The position numbers and the translations under genes were made by a program. From the NCBI GenBank assembly GCA_000632805.1, contig CP007444.1, positions 3,708,772 to 3,772,771 of the forward strand: a stretch of DNA of 64,000 nt, written 5' to 3'. Under the pieces are notes generated by a model. The model was not told the origin of the DNA. It saw nothing but the letters and a program-made list of their open reading frames with translations, and made no database searches. Of the stretch, positions 26,364-35,100 are shown piece by piece (position 1 is the stretch's first letter; every line of letters begins with the position of its first letter). Source of the stretch: Dyella jiangningensis (GTDB lineage Bacteria > Pseudomonadota > Gammaproteobacteria > Xanthomonadales > Rhodanobacteraceae).

Positions 26364-26391
26364 ATGTCAGCTTTCGAGCCGAAGCGGACAT
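26364..26391 (+). repeat. palindromic spacer repeat, copy 13
   Basis: TGTCAGCTTTCGAGCCGAAGCGGACA, matching consensus except one arm base and the loop. Confidence 0.68.
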
Positions 26392-26481
26392 CCTGGACAG
26401 GAGCTTCGATCGCCTGGCATGGAGTTGGTTTCCCTATCGCCGCGTTACTCGAAACTCGAGATCGTGGGGTATGCTTTCGAC

Positions 26482-27255
26482 ATGACTCCACGCCACATCC
26501 ATGCCGCCCGCTATGTCACGCCGTTGCGCGAAGGCGGTTCGTTGCCTGCCGTTATCGAGGGCGATGACGATGGATTGTACGTGCTCAAGTTTCGCGGTGC
26601 GGGGCAAGGAGCGAAGGCATTGGTCGCCGAATGGGTCGCCGGCAGTCTCGCCCGCGCTTGCGGTCTGCCCGTGCCGGAAATTGTGTTCGTCGGGCTCGAT
26701 GGCGATCTGGCGCGCACCGAGCCCGATCCCGAGATTCAGGACCTGATCCGCTCCAGCGCCGGGCTGAATCTGGCGCTGGACTACCTTCCGGGCGCGATCA
26801 ATTTCGATCCGGTGGTCGAACACGTTGACGGGACATTGGCTTCGCAGATCGTGTGGCTCGATGCCTTCGTCAGCAACGTCGATCGCACGGCACGCAATCC
26901 CAATCTGATGGTGTGGCACAACCGGTTGTACCTGATCGACCACGGCGCCGCACTGTATTTCCATCATGCCTGGAACGGTCGCGATGTCGATCCGACGAGA
27001 CCATTCCCGTTGATCCGCGATCACGTGCTGCTGTCGTCGGCCGACCGACTGGCCACGATCGATGCGGAGATGGTCGAACGTCTGACGCCGGCTGTGATCG
27101 AAGACATCATCGCCGCCGTACCGGACACCTGGCTGCAAGGTCCGGATGCATTTGCCGATGCGGCGACCCAGCGCGCGGCGTATAACGATTACCTCGTCCG
27201 CCGCCTCGCGGCCCCGCGGGCCTTCGTACAGGAGGCGATTGATGCGCGCGCATGA
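26482..27255 (+). CDS. HipA-like kinase domain protein
   Basis: A 257-residue protein of the short HipA-like kinase type. It has GLYVLKFRGAGQGAKALVAEW as the ATP-binding lysine region, then ARACGLPVPEIVFV, a catalytic-type loop in WLDAFVSNVDRTARNPNLMVW, and metal-binding LIDHGAALYFHH. It lacks the N-terminal HipA domain and no HipB-type antitoxin lies beside it. Its stop overlaps the next gene, a DUF3037 protein, by 14 bases, so the two are translationally coupled. This HipA-like plus DUF3037 pair recurs in bacteria; its role is unknown. Confidence 0.85.
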   Translation: MTPRHIHAARYVTPLREGGSLPAVIEGDDDGLYVLKFRGAGQGAKALVAEWVAGSLARACGLPVPEIVFVGLDGDLARTEPDPEIQDLIRSSAGLNLALDYLPGAINFDPVVEHVDGTLASQIVWLDAFVSNVDRTARNPNLMVWHNRLYLIDHGAALYFHHAWNGRDVDPTRPFPLIRDHVLLSSADRLATIDAEMVERLTPAVIEDIIAAVPDTWLQGPDAFADAATQRAAYNDYLVRRLAAPRAFVQEAIDARA

Positions 27256-27631
27256 CAGCTACGACTATGCCGTGATCCGTGTCGTGCCGCGGGTGGAGCG
27301 GGAGGAATTTGTCAACGTCGGCATTCTGCTGTCTTGCGCGGCGACGCAATACCTGGAAGCTCGCATCGAGCTCGACGAGGCGCGATTGCGCGCGCTCGAT
27401 CCCGCCATCGATCTCGGCGCCGTGCGACGTCACCTGCAGAGCTTTCCGATCATCTGCCGCGGCGGTCCCGACAGTGGGCCGATCGGACAGTTGCCATTGC
27501 GCTCGCGTTTCCATTGGCTGACCGCCAAACGCAGCGCGATCATCCAGACCTCGCCGGTGCACACGGGGCGTTGCACCGACCTGCCCGCGACAATGGAGCA
27601 TCTGCTGGAGCGAATGGTTCGCGTCGGCTAG
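27242..27631 (+). CDS. DUF3037 family protein
   Basis: A 129-residue protein with the DUF3037 pattern: YDYAVIRVVPRVEREEFVNVGILL at the start, then EARIELDEARLRALDP, FPIICRGGPDSGPIGQL and SPVHTGRCTDLPATMEHLLERMV. Function is unknown. It starts inside the end of the HipA-like kinase gene, which suggests that the two products act together, possibly with the DUF3037 protein as kinase substrate or regulator; that is inference. Confidence 0.88.
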   Translation: MRAHDSYDYAVIRVVPRVEREEFVNVGILLSCAATQYLEARIELDEARLRALDPAIDLGAVRRHLQSFPIICRGGPDSGPIGQLPLRSRFHWLTAKRSAIIQTSPVHTGRCTDLPATMEHLLERMVRVG

Positions 27632-27725
27632 AACCGGCGTCGACGTGTCCTTTTCCGTTCCAGCTCTGGCTTGAAAAGTCGACTCCTGCCCTGGTCTCAG
27701 GTGCGAGCAGGTCATTGATGAAGGA

Positions 27726-27752
27726 AGGTCCGCTTTCGACCGACGCAGACCT
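27726..27752 (+). repeat. palindromic spacer repeat, copy 14
   Basis: GGTCCGCTTTCGACCGACGCAGACC, a near-consensus copy with a shortened right arm. It is the last copy seen in the window. Confidence 0.68.
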
Positions 27753-27858
27753 GAGCGGCGCGGACAATCACAAGGAAGGAAACGAATACGCTCGATCCGG
27801 CTAACCCGCACGGGCGGTGTCATCGACCACGTGGCGCACCGACCGTGGCCAATGGCGC

Positions 27859-28923
27859 TCAGGGCGACGTCGTGCTCGACGCCGACCCGTGCGCGGACGA
27901 CTCGGCCGCCGCGCGCTGCGGAGTGTCTAGCGGACACCACGTCTTGAGACGCTTGCCTGCGCGGAACAGATCGATGCATTCGCGCATTTCGGCCTTGAAC
28001 GCGAGATCAGGCGTGTTCACCGGGCAACCTGACGACAGCGGATCGCCCGCCTTGTATTCACTGATGCAGCTTTCGAGCGAAGGACCTTTGGGCGGATTTG
28101 CGTTATCGACGAGCGGGGCCGGCGGAAGGTTGAGACGCTCGTCGCGATCCATGGGTGACGCGGGCGGAGGCGGCGCGGGGCATAACGGATTGGCCGCCGT
28201 GCTCTTCTTCTCCGGATCGCAGACGCTCTTGGCGATCGCCTTGAGCGCATCGTCGATATGGCGGCCCACCGCACCGCCGGCCGTTTCGTTCGGCGGCGGG
28301 AAGTATTTCTCAAAGCGCGTGGCCTTGTACTGCATGCGGTTGCTGTCGTGCTGCATGATCTGGCGATCATCCGCAGGCTTGGCCGCTTCGGGCTTGGCGT
28401 CTGCGGTAGCCGGCGCCGACTCCGTCGAAGGCGGCAGATGCACGCCGAATACATGGATGGCAGGTGGCGCTCCCGTCGAGGCCTCGGGCGCGGGCGGCGT
28501 CGCATGATCCTGCACGACCATCGCATCACGACGAGGCTTTTCATGCGTCAACGGTGTAACCGGCGCCGACGCAACCTGTCGCGGCGTCACCACTTTCTCA
28601 GGCGGTGAGGGTGGTTCGGGCGGCTGCGCGACGCGCGGCTTTGCCGGGCGGTCGATCAGGCGCACGATCAGTGCCCGATCGCTATCGGTATGCATCGCCG
28701 CTGCGTGTCGCGACATGGGCTGCATCTCGTACCACAGCGCCAGCGCAAACAGCGCGTGCAGGACACATACAACAACCCACGCGAGCGTGAGCGCAGGACG
28801 CGTCAGCGGCGGCTGCCGCCAACGTTTGCGACCCAAGCTTTCGCGCGTTTCGCCATCGAGCAACGCCAGGCCGCGAGCACGGTCCTCTTCCTGCCGATGT
28901 CGTACCTGCCCCGAACGTTCCAC
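27859..28923 (-). CDS. hypothetical proline-rich single-pass membrane protein
   Basis: A 354-residue protein with a cytosolic N-terminus, one membrane helix at about residues 45-65 (LTLAWVVVCVLHALFALALW), a long Pro/Ala-rich periplasmic linker (residues 90-180), and a C-terminal domain with several Cys (SVCDPEKK, NPLCPAP, ESCISEYKAGDPLSSGC, ECIDLFRAGKRLKTWC). The topology recalls TonB-like proteins but no TonB C-terminal motif is present. GTG at 28923 follows GAGGCAGGG. No function can be given. Confidence 0.7.
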   Translation of the reverse strand: MERSGQVRHRQEEDRARGLALLDGETRESLGRKRWRQPPLTRPALTLAWVVVCVLHALFALALWYEMQPMSRHAAAMHTDSDRALIVRLIDRPAKPRVAQPPEPPSPPEKVVTPRQVASAPVTPLTHEKPRRDAMVVQDHATPPAPEASTGAPPAIHVFGVHLPPSTESAPATADAKPEAAKPADDRQIMQHDSNRMQYKATRFEKYFPPPNETAGGAVGRHIDDALKAIAKSVCDPEKKSTAANPLCPAPPPPASPMDRDERLNLPPAPLVDNANPPKGPSLESCISEYKAGDPLSSGCPVNTPDLAFKAEMRECIDLFRAGKRLKTWCPLDTPQRAAAESSAHGSASSTTSP

Positions 28924-29218
28924 GACCCTGCCTCATGCAAGCCAATAACCCCCGGCAAAAACCTGCGCATATCCGCGGCGCGTGTTGAGGCGAGCCACGG
29001 TAGACAGGCGCTTTTGCCGAGGGTTCCCGTGATTGGGCATCAAAGGCCAGGTGCTTTGTCGTGCTACCACTAGACATGGTGCACGCTTGGACGAGCGCTG
29101 CTCTCAGCGGGCACTTCGGCGCGTGCCTGATGGCTATGGCGTAACTATTTGCGCAGCGATAGCCTGTAGGTACGTCACCGCTCCAGTCTCCTGGGGCGGC
29201 CGTGACTCAGGGGGATGT

Positions 29219-30217
29219 ATGGGAAGGCGCAAGGAAAGCGGTTTCGACCTGCTGGCATCAATGTCCTGGCCGGTGTGTCTGGTGCTGGGAATGATGGGCT
29301 TCATTGGCATCCAGTACGGTATCGAGTGGCTGTGGTGGTCGAGCAGCAATCCGTTCCTGTCGGGCTTCGCCAAGGCGGCATCGATAGGCGTCTATACGCC
29401 GATAGCGTGGCTCGCCCTGTGTGCTTGCTGTTTGGCGGCGTTTGCGTCATTCCTCGGTCGACGCAAACGCCGGCAATTGCTGGAATCCCAGACTGGCATG
29501 GCAAGCCTTGGCAGCATGGACTGGCGTTCATTCGAACGGCTGGTCGGCGAGGCGTTTCGGCGGCAACGCTATGTCGTGAAAGAAACCGGCCAGGGCGGTG
29601 CAGATGGCGGTATCGATCTGGAGCTGAGCAAGGGCGGTCAGATCACTTTGGTTCAATGCAAACAGTGGCGCTCGCAGCGCGTCGGGGTGCAGACCGTACG
29701 GGAGATGTACGGCATCCTGATGGATCGTAGCGCCGCCGCCGTAAAGATTGTCGCACTGGGTCGCTTCACGCCTGATGCCGCTGCGTTTGCTCACGGCAAG
29801 CGTATCGAACTGGTCGACGGTCATGCATTGCTCGCTACCGTCAAGAGCATCCAGGCGAGGAAGGAACCCGAGGGCCCTCTGGACCACGCGTTGTTCTTCA
29901 TCGGCGGCGTATTGATTTGCCTGCTGATCGCGGCAGCCCTGCCCAAGCAACGGCCAGCGCGTCCCACCAACGTACCGAGCGCATCGTTGCGGCCTTCACC
30001 CGCACCACTTCAAAGCGCTACTGCCACGCAAGGCGCTCCACTGGTTCGGGCAGCGTCCGCTCCTGTGCAGGCAGCGACGCCGCCAAGCCAGAAGGCCTAC
30101 AAGGCGGAGCAAACCATGTCGAGTGAAGAACTACGCGATTGGGAGAAGCGAAATCGCGAGGCGATGAAGATTCTGGAAAAGACGACACCCGAGCTGGAAT
30201 CAGCGCCGGCGCATTGA
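29219..30217 (+). CDS. membrane-anchored Mrr-like restriction endonuclease domain protein
   Basis: A 332-residue protein with two membrane helices (about residues 15-38 and 54-79), a restriction endonuclease-like Mrr domain (about 100-215), a third helix near 240-260, and a Pro/Ala-rich tail. The nuclease motif is visible: MDWRSFERLVGEAFRRQ, then GGADGGIDLEL (Asp) and LVQCKQW (Gln-x-Lys). Mrr-type nucleases cut modified or foreign DNA; membrane-anchored versions are common in proteobacteria, with unclear roles. GGGGGATGT precedes the ATG at 29219. Confidence 0.85.
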   Translation: MGRRKESGFDLLASMSWPVCLVLGMMGFIGIQYGIEWLWWSSSNPFLSGFAKAASIGVYTPIAWLALCACCLAAFASFLGRRKRRQLLESQTGMASLGSMDWRSFERLVGEAFRRQRYVVKETGQGGADGGIDLELSKGGQITLVQCKQWRSQRVGVQTVREMYGILMDRSAAAVKIVALGRFTPDAAAFAHGKRIELVDGHALLATVKSIQARKEPEGPLDHALFFIGGVLICLLIAAALPKQRPARPTNVPSASLRPSPAPLQSATATQGAPLVRAASAPVQAATPPSQKAYKAEQTMSSEELRDWEKRNREAMKILEKTTPELESAPAH

Positions 30218-30342
30218 GCGTCGTGAGCATGCAAGGCCAAAATCCGCCTGTTCGACAAGCGTACCGTGGCCCGGTGGGGTTGATAGCAGAAGGGCAAGGT
30301 CCGGCACGCTGCAGCTCAGCTTTCAGCATTGCCGCCCGGCGA

Positions 30343-32157
30343 CTACACGTCATCCACGGCCGGCGTCGCGACCCAGCCCGCGTCGACGCCGCCGGGGAGC
30401 ATCTGGCCGACATCTTCACCTACTTCACCGGCAATCAGATGGTTCAATTTGCCGTTCATGTGTTCGAGCAGATCACCATGCTTCCTGTGGTCGCTTGCGA
30501 GGTTCACGGTCTCCCATGGATCGGCCTCTAGATCGAATAGCTCCACATCGTTGAGCCGGAAGATGTCCTCGATTGAGCGTGGCTGGTTGTGCTGCTTGGG
30601 CGAGAAGTAGCGGGTGAACTGGTAGCGGCCGTCGAATACGCTGCGGATCGCGCCGCGTTTGCGCATGTCCGGGCGCAGGCCCTCCTTGGTGGCCGCCTGG
30701 AGTTTCGTCTTGCCATCGGGCTGACCCAGCAGCGCGACTACCTTCTGCATGAAGTCGCCATCCAGGTACGCAAACATGTTGTAGCAAAAGAGTGCGCCAT
30801 CACGGGCGCTGTCGATGTTTGCCTGTGCCGGTTGTGCAAGCAGGCTGGAAAAATCCTTGCCAGGAAGTTCCTTGACGATCTGCGCCTTCTTCTCCGGTGC
30901 CGCCTGCGTCAATGCCACCAGGGTCGGCGCGAGATCCAGATGCGTGGTGACCGCCTTGCAACGTTGATTGCCCGGGTACGCCGGATGCGCGATCACGAGG
31001 GGCACCTGATTCTGCTCGCGATAGGACGTGGCGCCCTTGGCGTGCAGCCGGTGCGCTCCGTCAAGATCGCCATGGTCCGACGTCATCACGATGATGGTGT
31101 TTGGCCCCAGGCCAAGGGTATCGACCTCGTCCAGTAGCTGCACGAGGTTGCGATCCACGTCCTGCATGCAATTGAGGTAGTAATCGTGTCGCCGCTTCCA
31201 ACGCCAGGCCTCGGGAGGAATGTGGCCGGTCAAGCCGTCGTGCGACACCATGAAATCCGTATGGCATTTGGGCCGCCCCGGCGCATCCAGCGGCTGGGAG
31301 AACGTGCGTGGCAGTTCGCCTGGCCATTCGTGCGCATACAGCGGGTCGCGCGGCTCGGGGCGAATGTGCCCCAGCAGATGTCTGGCCTGGACCGGCTGCC
31401 CAGGCCGATCGGTGTCGAGAAACATCACGTCATGCGGATTGACCAGGTTGACCGCGAGAAACCATGGCTTGTGTTGCTGCGCCAGGTCCAGGCCTTTCTC
31501 GCGCAGCCAGCTGATGGCCATGGCCGAGATCACGCCATCATGGCGATATCCGCCGCGATCGTGGGCAATGATGTCGCCGATACCGAAGTAGTCGCTGAAG
31601 CCGTACGCCTCCATTTCCTTGGTGAAGATTTTCGTCGGCGCGCCCAACTCGTTGACCGTCTCGAAATCTTTGCTCAGATGCCACTTTCCCTTATAGGCGG
31701 TGTAATAACCTGCCTGGCGCAGCATGTCGCCCAGCGTCGGCATGTCGGTCGACAGGCTGGTGATCCAGGGAAAGTTGGTGTTGTCGAACATCTTGGTCTG
31801 CTGGATGTGCCGCCCCGTATAGAGAACCGAACGCGACGGCGTACAGACACACGAATTGATGCGGTGGTTTTCGAAGACGATGCCGCGCTGGGCCAGCCGG
31901 TCATGCCCCGGCAGACGGTACCCGGAAGGCAGCTCGCCGCTTCGGAAGTAGCGCTCCTGATCCACCAGGATGAAGAGGATGTTGTACGGCCCTGCCCCGC
32001 CTCGCTCTGCGTTACCCGTGGATGGGCGCGGCGTGTCCTGCGCTGCCACAGCCAGGTCGGTGGCGCCCAGGCCCAACGCGGCGGCACCAAGCCCCACACC
32101 CGCCATGCGCAGAAAGTCGCGGCGCGACGGGTTTTCCTCGCTCGGATGGCGTGCCAT
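30343..32157 (-). CDS. Tat-exported sulfatase
   Basis: A 604-residue type I sulfatase. The N-terminus has a twin-arginine signal, SRRDFLRMAGVGLGAAALG, so it acts in the periplasm. The formylglycine signature is present as CVCTPSRSVLYTGRH; the Cys of CTPSR would be converted by a formylglycine-generating enzyme not encoded in this window. Metal-site residues are in FILVDQERY and VMTSDHGDLDG. Length fits choline- or aryl-sulfatase-like members. GGAGGGGCC precedes the ATG at 32157. Confidence 0.93.
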   Translation of the reverse strand: MARHPSEENPSRRDFLRMAGVGLGAAALGLGATDLAVAAQDTPRPSTGNAERGGAGPYNILFILVDQERYFRSGELPSGYRLPGHDRLAQRGIVFENHRINSCVCTPSRSVLYTGRHIQQTKMFDNTNFPWITSLSTDMPTLGDMLRQAGYYTAYKGKWHLSKDFETVNELGAPTKIFTKEMEAYGFSDYFGIGDIIAHDRGGYRHDGVISAMAISWLREKGLDLAQQHKPWFLAVNLVNPHDVMFLDTDRPGQPVQARHLLGHIRPEPRDPLYAHEWPGELPRTFSQPLDAPGRPKCHTDFMVSHDGLTGHIPPEAWRWKRRHDYYLNCMQDVDRNLVQLLDEVDTLGLGPNTIIVMTSDHGDLDGAHRLHAKGATSYREQNQVPLVIAHPAYPGNQRCKAVTTHLDLAPTLVALTQAAPEKKAQIVKELPGKDFSSLLAQPAQANIDSARDGALFCYNMFAYLDGDFMQKVVALLGQPDGKTKLQAATKEGLRPDMRKRGAIRSVFDGRYQFTRYFSPKQHNQPRSIEDIFRLNDVELFDLEADPWETVNLASDHRKHGDLLEHMNGKLNHLIAGEVGEDVGQMLPGGVDAGWVATPAVDDV

Positions 32158-32719
32158 GGCCCCTCCATTCAACAACTGGACTGTGCTGCCACAGGCTGTG
32201 CCAACCCCGGCGGGGTTTCCATCGGCCAAGAGGAACATATCGTGTGGTCATGTGGGGCGTCCTTTGGATGACCGCCGGGGCCGTCTTTGCGTCCGGCGTG
32301 TGACGGCCACCTGTATGAAGCTGATCCGCGGCCCCGGCTTTACGACTTACTAAGATTCAACTGATGGCACGACAACGCTCGGTCACCTAATCTGGCCCTG
32401 CTCCCGAGTTGGCAGGACAACTCGGCCAAGCATGCGACCGCCATCCTGGCGGAGCACCAACGGGCCGCCTAGCACGGCGGACTGGCTGGACCGATGGGCG
32501 GCCACGCGAGGGCCGCCCATTTCCTTTTCTGGCTTCGGCCCATCTCAACGCATCGGTGTGGTTGCGTGCCTGCTCGCGCTGCGAGTTCAGTTCCTGATAA
32601 CGCCGCCGCCCCACTGCGTTTTCAATCGCGAAGGCCCTCCACGCGAAACCTTGCCGAGCGCCCACAGTGTCGGCAGCGCATCAGCGCTTCATCGCGGGAA
32701 GGTCAAGCGTGGACGTGCA
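32158..32719. other. intergenic region with gene remnants
   Basis: No intact gene. A short plus-strand frame ends at 32471 (ILAEHQRAA then stop) directly before a strong hairpin. The minus strand of 32530-32640 encodes YQELNSQREQARN-type residues. About 100 bases around the hairpin (32489-32590) are nearly duplicated at 37299-37396. Confidence 0.5.
32489..32590 (+). repeat. duplicated hairpin block, copy A
   Basis: Contains a terminator-like hairpin ATGGGCGGCC/GGCCGCCCAT (32494-32520) plus TTCCTTTTCTGGCTT, and then GCGTGCCTGCTCGCGCTGCG. The same order and most of the sequence recurs at 37299-37396 after the XVIPCD-like effector gene. Confidence 0.75.
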
Positions 32720-34462
32720 CTACTTTGTCCACGTCCAGGTCCATTGGCTCGCTGAATCCTTGCAGCCGCCGCCGAGTGATTTGGCGGCGCGGCCTCGGAC
32801 GAAGCGGCCGGTGGGTGCGCCGGTTGCCTTGCCGTCGCGGATGGCGAACTGCCCGTTTACCAGCACCTGCTGTACACCGGTCGTCAGCTGGTGCGGTTTG
32901 GCGTAGGTGGCGTGGTCCTGGATCGTCGCGGGGTCGAACACCACCACATCGGCATACGCTCCCGCTTTCAACCGACCTCGATCCGGCAGTGACAAAACAT
33001 CGGCCGGTAGCGTGCTCAGTTTGCGCACCGCCTGCTCCACGGTCAGGACATGATCCTTGCGCACGTATTGCGCGAAGACGCGGGCAAAGCTGCCATAGGC
33101 GCGTGGGTGGGGAGACGATTTCAGGAACACGCCTTCCGGCGCCGCGCCCGTCTCGTCGGAATCAAAACTCACCCACGGCAACGCGACCATGCGGCGCACG
33201 TTTTCTTCGCTCATCAGCGTATAGGCAATGCCGACGCGCGAGCCGTCTTCAATCACCAGATCGATCGCCGCATCCTCGGGGCTCACGCCACGCTCGCGCG
33301 CGACTTGCGCCAGGCTTTTTCCAGTCAGGTTCTTGAGCGCGGGATTCTTGAATTGCAGCAGCACCGTGTTTTCCGCGCCCGCCGCGGCCAGCAGGTTTTC
33401 CCAGGTGTCCGGATGCGGGTTGCGCATTTCCGCCAGCACGCGTTTGCGCACGGCCGGGTCGCGCAGACGCGCGATCCATGCTTCCAGTCCGCCCTCCTGC
33501 ACCCAGGATGGCATCGCCGCATCCAGGCCGGTCGCGCCCGCCGTGTAGGTGTACATATCGGCAGTGATGCGCACGCCCTGCGCGCGCTGCTGCTCGATGG
33601 TGTGGATCACCTTGTCGATCTTGTTCCAGTTGTCCTTGCCCGCCAATTTCAGATGGTAGATTTCCGCCGGTGCGCCGCTGGCTTTGGCGATGGCAATCGT
33701 CTCGTCGATGGCAGCCTCGATGCGGTCGCCTTCGCTACGCATGTGGGCCGAGTAGATGCCGCCGCAGCGTGCCGATTCCTGCGCCATGGCAATCAGCTCC
33801 GGCGTCTTGGCATAGGTTTCGGGCGAATAGATCAAGGCGGTGGTCACGCCCAGCGCGCCCTCCTCCATGCTTTGCCGTACCAGCGCACGCATGGCGGCAA
33901 GCTGCGTTGCATCGGGCACCACATTGCGTTCGCCCAGCACGTTGGTGCGCACCGTCCCCTCACCCACGAACGATGCAATGTTCGGTGAAATCCCCTTGCG
34001 TTCCAGCAGCGACAGATACTCGCCCAGCGTGGTCCATGTCACCGGATACTTGATGTCGATCTGGCGCTCGGCCATCAGCCGTTGCATGGTGGGGTTCAAG
34101 GGCCCCATCGACATCTCGCCCAGCACTTCCAGCGTCACGCCCTGCGTCAGGTCACTCAGCGCACGTCCGTCGACAAACAGCGAATCCTCCGGGTGCGAGA
34201 GCATATTGATGAAACCGGGTGCAATCGCCTGGCCATGCGCATCGATGACGGTCTTGTCCTTCGTGTCGCTCGTGTCCTTGCGCGCCGGGCCCACATAGGT
34301 GATGCGGTCGCCGTCGATCGCCACTTCGCCGGCATAAGGCTTGCCGCCCGAGCCGTCATAGATCATGCCGTTTCGTATCACCACGTCATGCGCCGGCGCC
34401 AGCGACGAAAGGCCCATGAGCACAGCAAGGGAAATCACACGACGACGCAGGACAGCAACCAT
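32720..34462 (-). CDS. exported amidohydrolase, D-aminoacylase-like
   Basis: A 580-residue metal-dependent amidohydrolase with a signal peptide (about residues 1-25). It has DVVIRNGMIYDGSGG and VIDAHGQAIAPGFINMLSHPED at the start of the barrel, IYHLKLAG mid-barrel with the metal His, and the C-terminal beta-sandwich AGAYADVVVFDPATI. N-acyl-D-amino-acid deacylases share this layout. The usual His-x-His after GFI is replaced by MLSH, so metal binding is altered in this subgroup. The C-terminus is an odd Trp/Thr repeat (WTWTWTK). Confidence 0.82.
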   Translation of the reverse strand: MVAVLRRRVISLAVLMGLSSLAPAHDVVIRNGMIYDGSGGKPYAGEVAIDGDRITYVGPARKDTSDTKDKTVIDAHGQAIAPGFINMLSHPEDSLFVDGRALSDLTQGVTLEVLGEMSMGPLNPTMQRLMAERQIDIKYPVTWTTLGEYLSLLERKGISPNIASFVGEGTVRTNVLGERNVVPDATQLAAMRALVRQSMEEGALGVTTALIYSPETYAKTPELIAMAQESARCGGIYSAHMRSEGDRIEAAIDETIAIAKASGAPAEIYHLKLAGKDNWNKIDKVIHTIEQQRAQGVRITADMYTYTAGATGLDAAMPSWVQEGGLEAWIARLRDPAVRKRVLAEMRNPHPDTWENLLAAAGAENTVLLQFKNPALKNLTGKSLAQVARERGVSPEDAAIDLVIEDGSRVGIAYTLMSEENVRRMVALPWVSFDSDETGAAPEGVFLKSSPHPRAYGSFARVFAQYVRKDHVLTVEQAVRKLSTLPADVLSLPDRGRLKAGAYADVVVFDPATIQDHATYAKPHQLTTGVQQVLVNGQFAIRDGKATGAPTGRFVRGRAAKSLGGGCKDSASQWTWTWTK

Positions 34463-34869
34463 GGCAATGCCCTTTCTGGATGTTGGCTAACGAGTGTGCG
34501 GCGGACTGTTGTGCAACCCGGGTTGGCGCGTTGCAGCACAGAAATACGTCCCCGAACTGGATGGTAAGGCGAGTGGACACGGCTGTCCAAATCCATGCCG
34601 GCCGGTGGCTTCGACGGCTCACCCAAGCCGAATGTACGAAATTCACCGAGAAGCCGACCGCTCACATCGATCCGCGATGTGGCGCCTGAAATTCAAACCG
34701 CGAACGGGGTCGTTCCTGCAGAGCGACGAGGACTAGCACCGTGGAGCGCCCGGGCATTCGGCCTCACGTGCCAAGTCTCAGCGCAGCGTAAGGCAACGCT
34801 GATTTTCGGCCTAAAGGGTGGACGAGAATACGAGAGCGTACGCAGATTACAACCTGATAGGAGACTTCA
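34463..34869. other. intergenic region upstream of the effector operon
   Basis: No convincing gene. It should hold the divergent promoters of the amidohydrolase and of the small-ORF/immunity/effector operon; no specific boxes were assigned. Confidence 0.4.
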
Positions 34870-35007
34870 ATGACGACAAAAAGGATCGTGCTTGGTGCAG
34901 TGATGGTCGACGAAACCGGAAAACAGGCGTCGGACCTCGACGCGAGAGACCCATTGCTTTTGCACGAATCCAACTTCTATACCGACCGCGAAGAGACAAA
35001 GCATTAG
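34870..35007 (+). CDS. 45-residue hypothetical protein at the head of the effector operon
   Basis: A short ORF (MTTKRIVLGAVMVDE... ending YTDREETKH) with a good ribosome site, AGGAGA, five bases before its ATG. It is hydrophilic after the first ten residues and has no signal peptide. It lies 93 bases upstream of the probable immunity gene in the same orientation. Nothing is recognised; it could be a leader peptide, a small third component, or the relic of a larger protein. Confidence 0.45.
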   Translation: MTTKRIVLGAVMVDETGKQASDLDARDPLLLHESNFYTDREETKH

Positions 35008-35100
35008 AACCATATGCATGGAGCGATATTGCAAGACTAATCGGCGGGAAAAGGACAAACACCAGTCTCATCATCCTCTTGGATACGGGGAATCGTACAA

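Noticed and set aside
29030..29110. tRNA-like string on the minus strand (D-arm-like TCTAGTGGTAGCACGA and a GGGAACCC segment)
   Set aside because: No acceptor stem could be formed and the T arm lacks GTTCGA; at best a relic.
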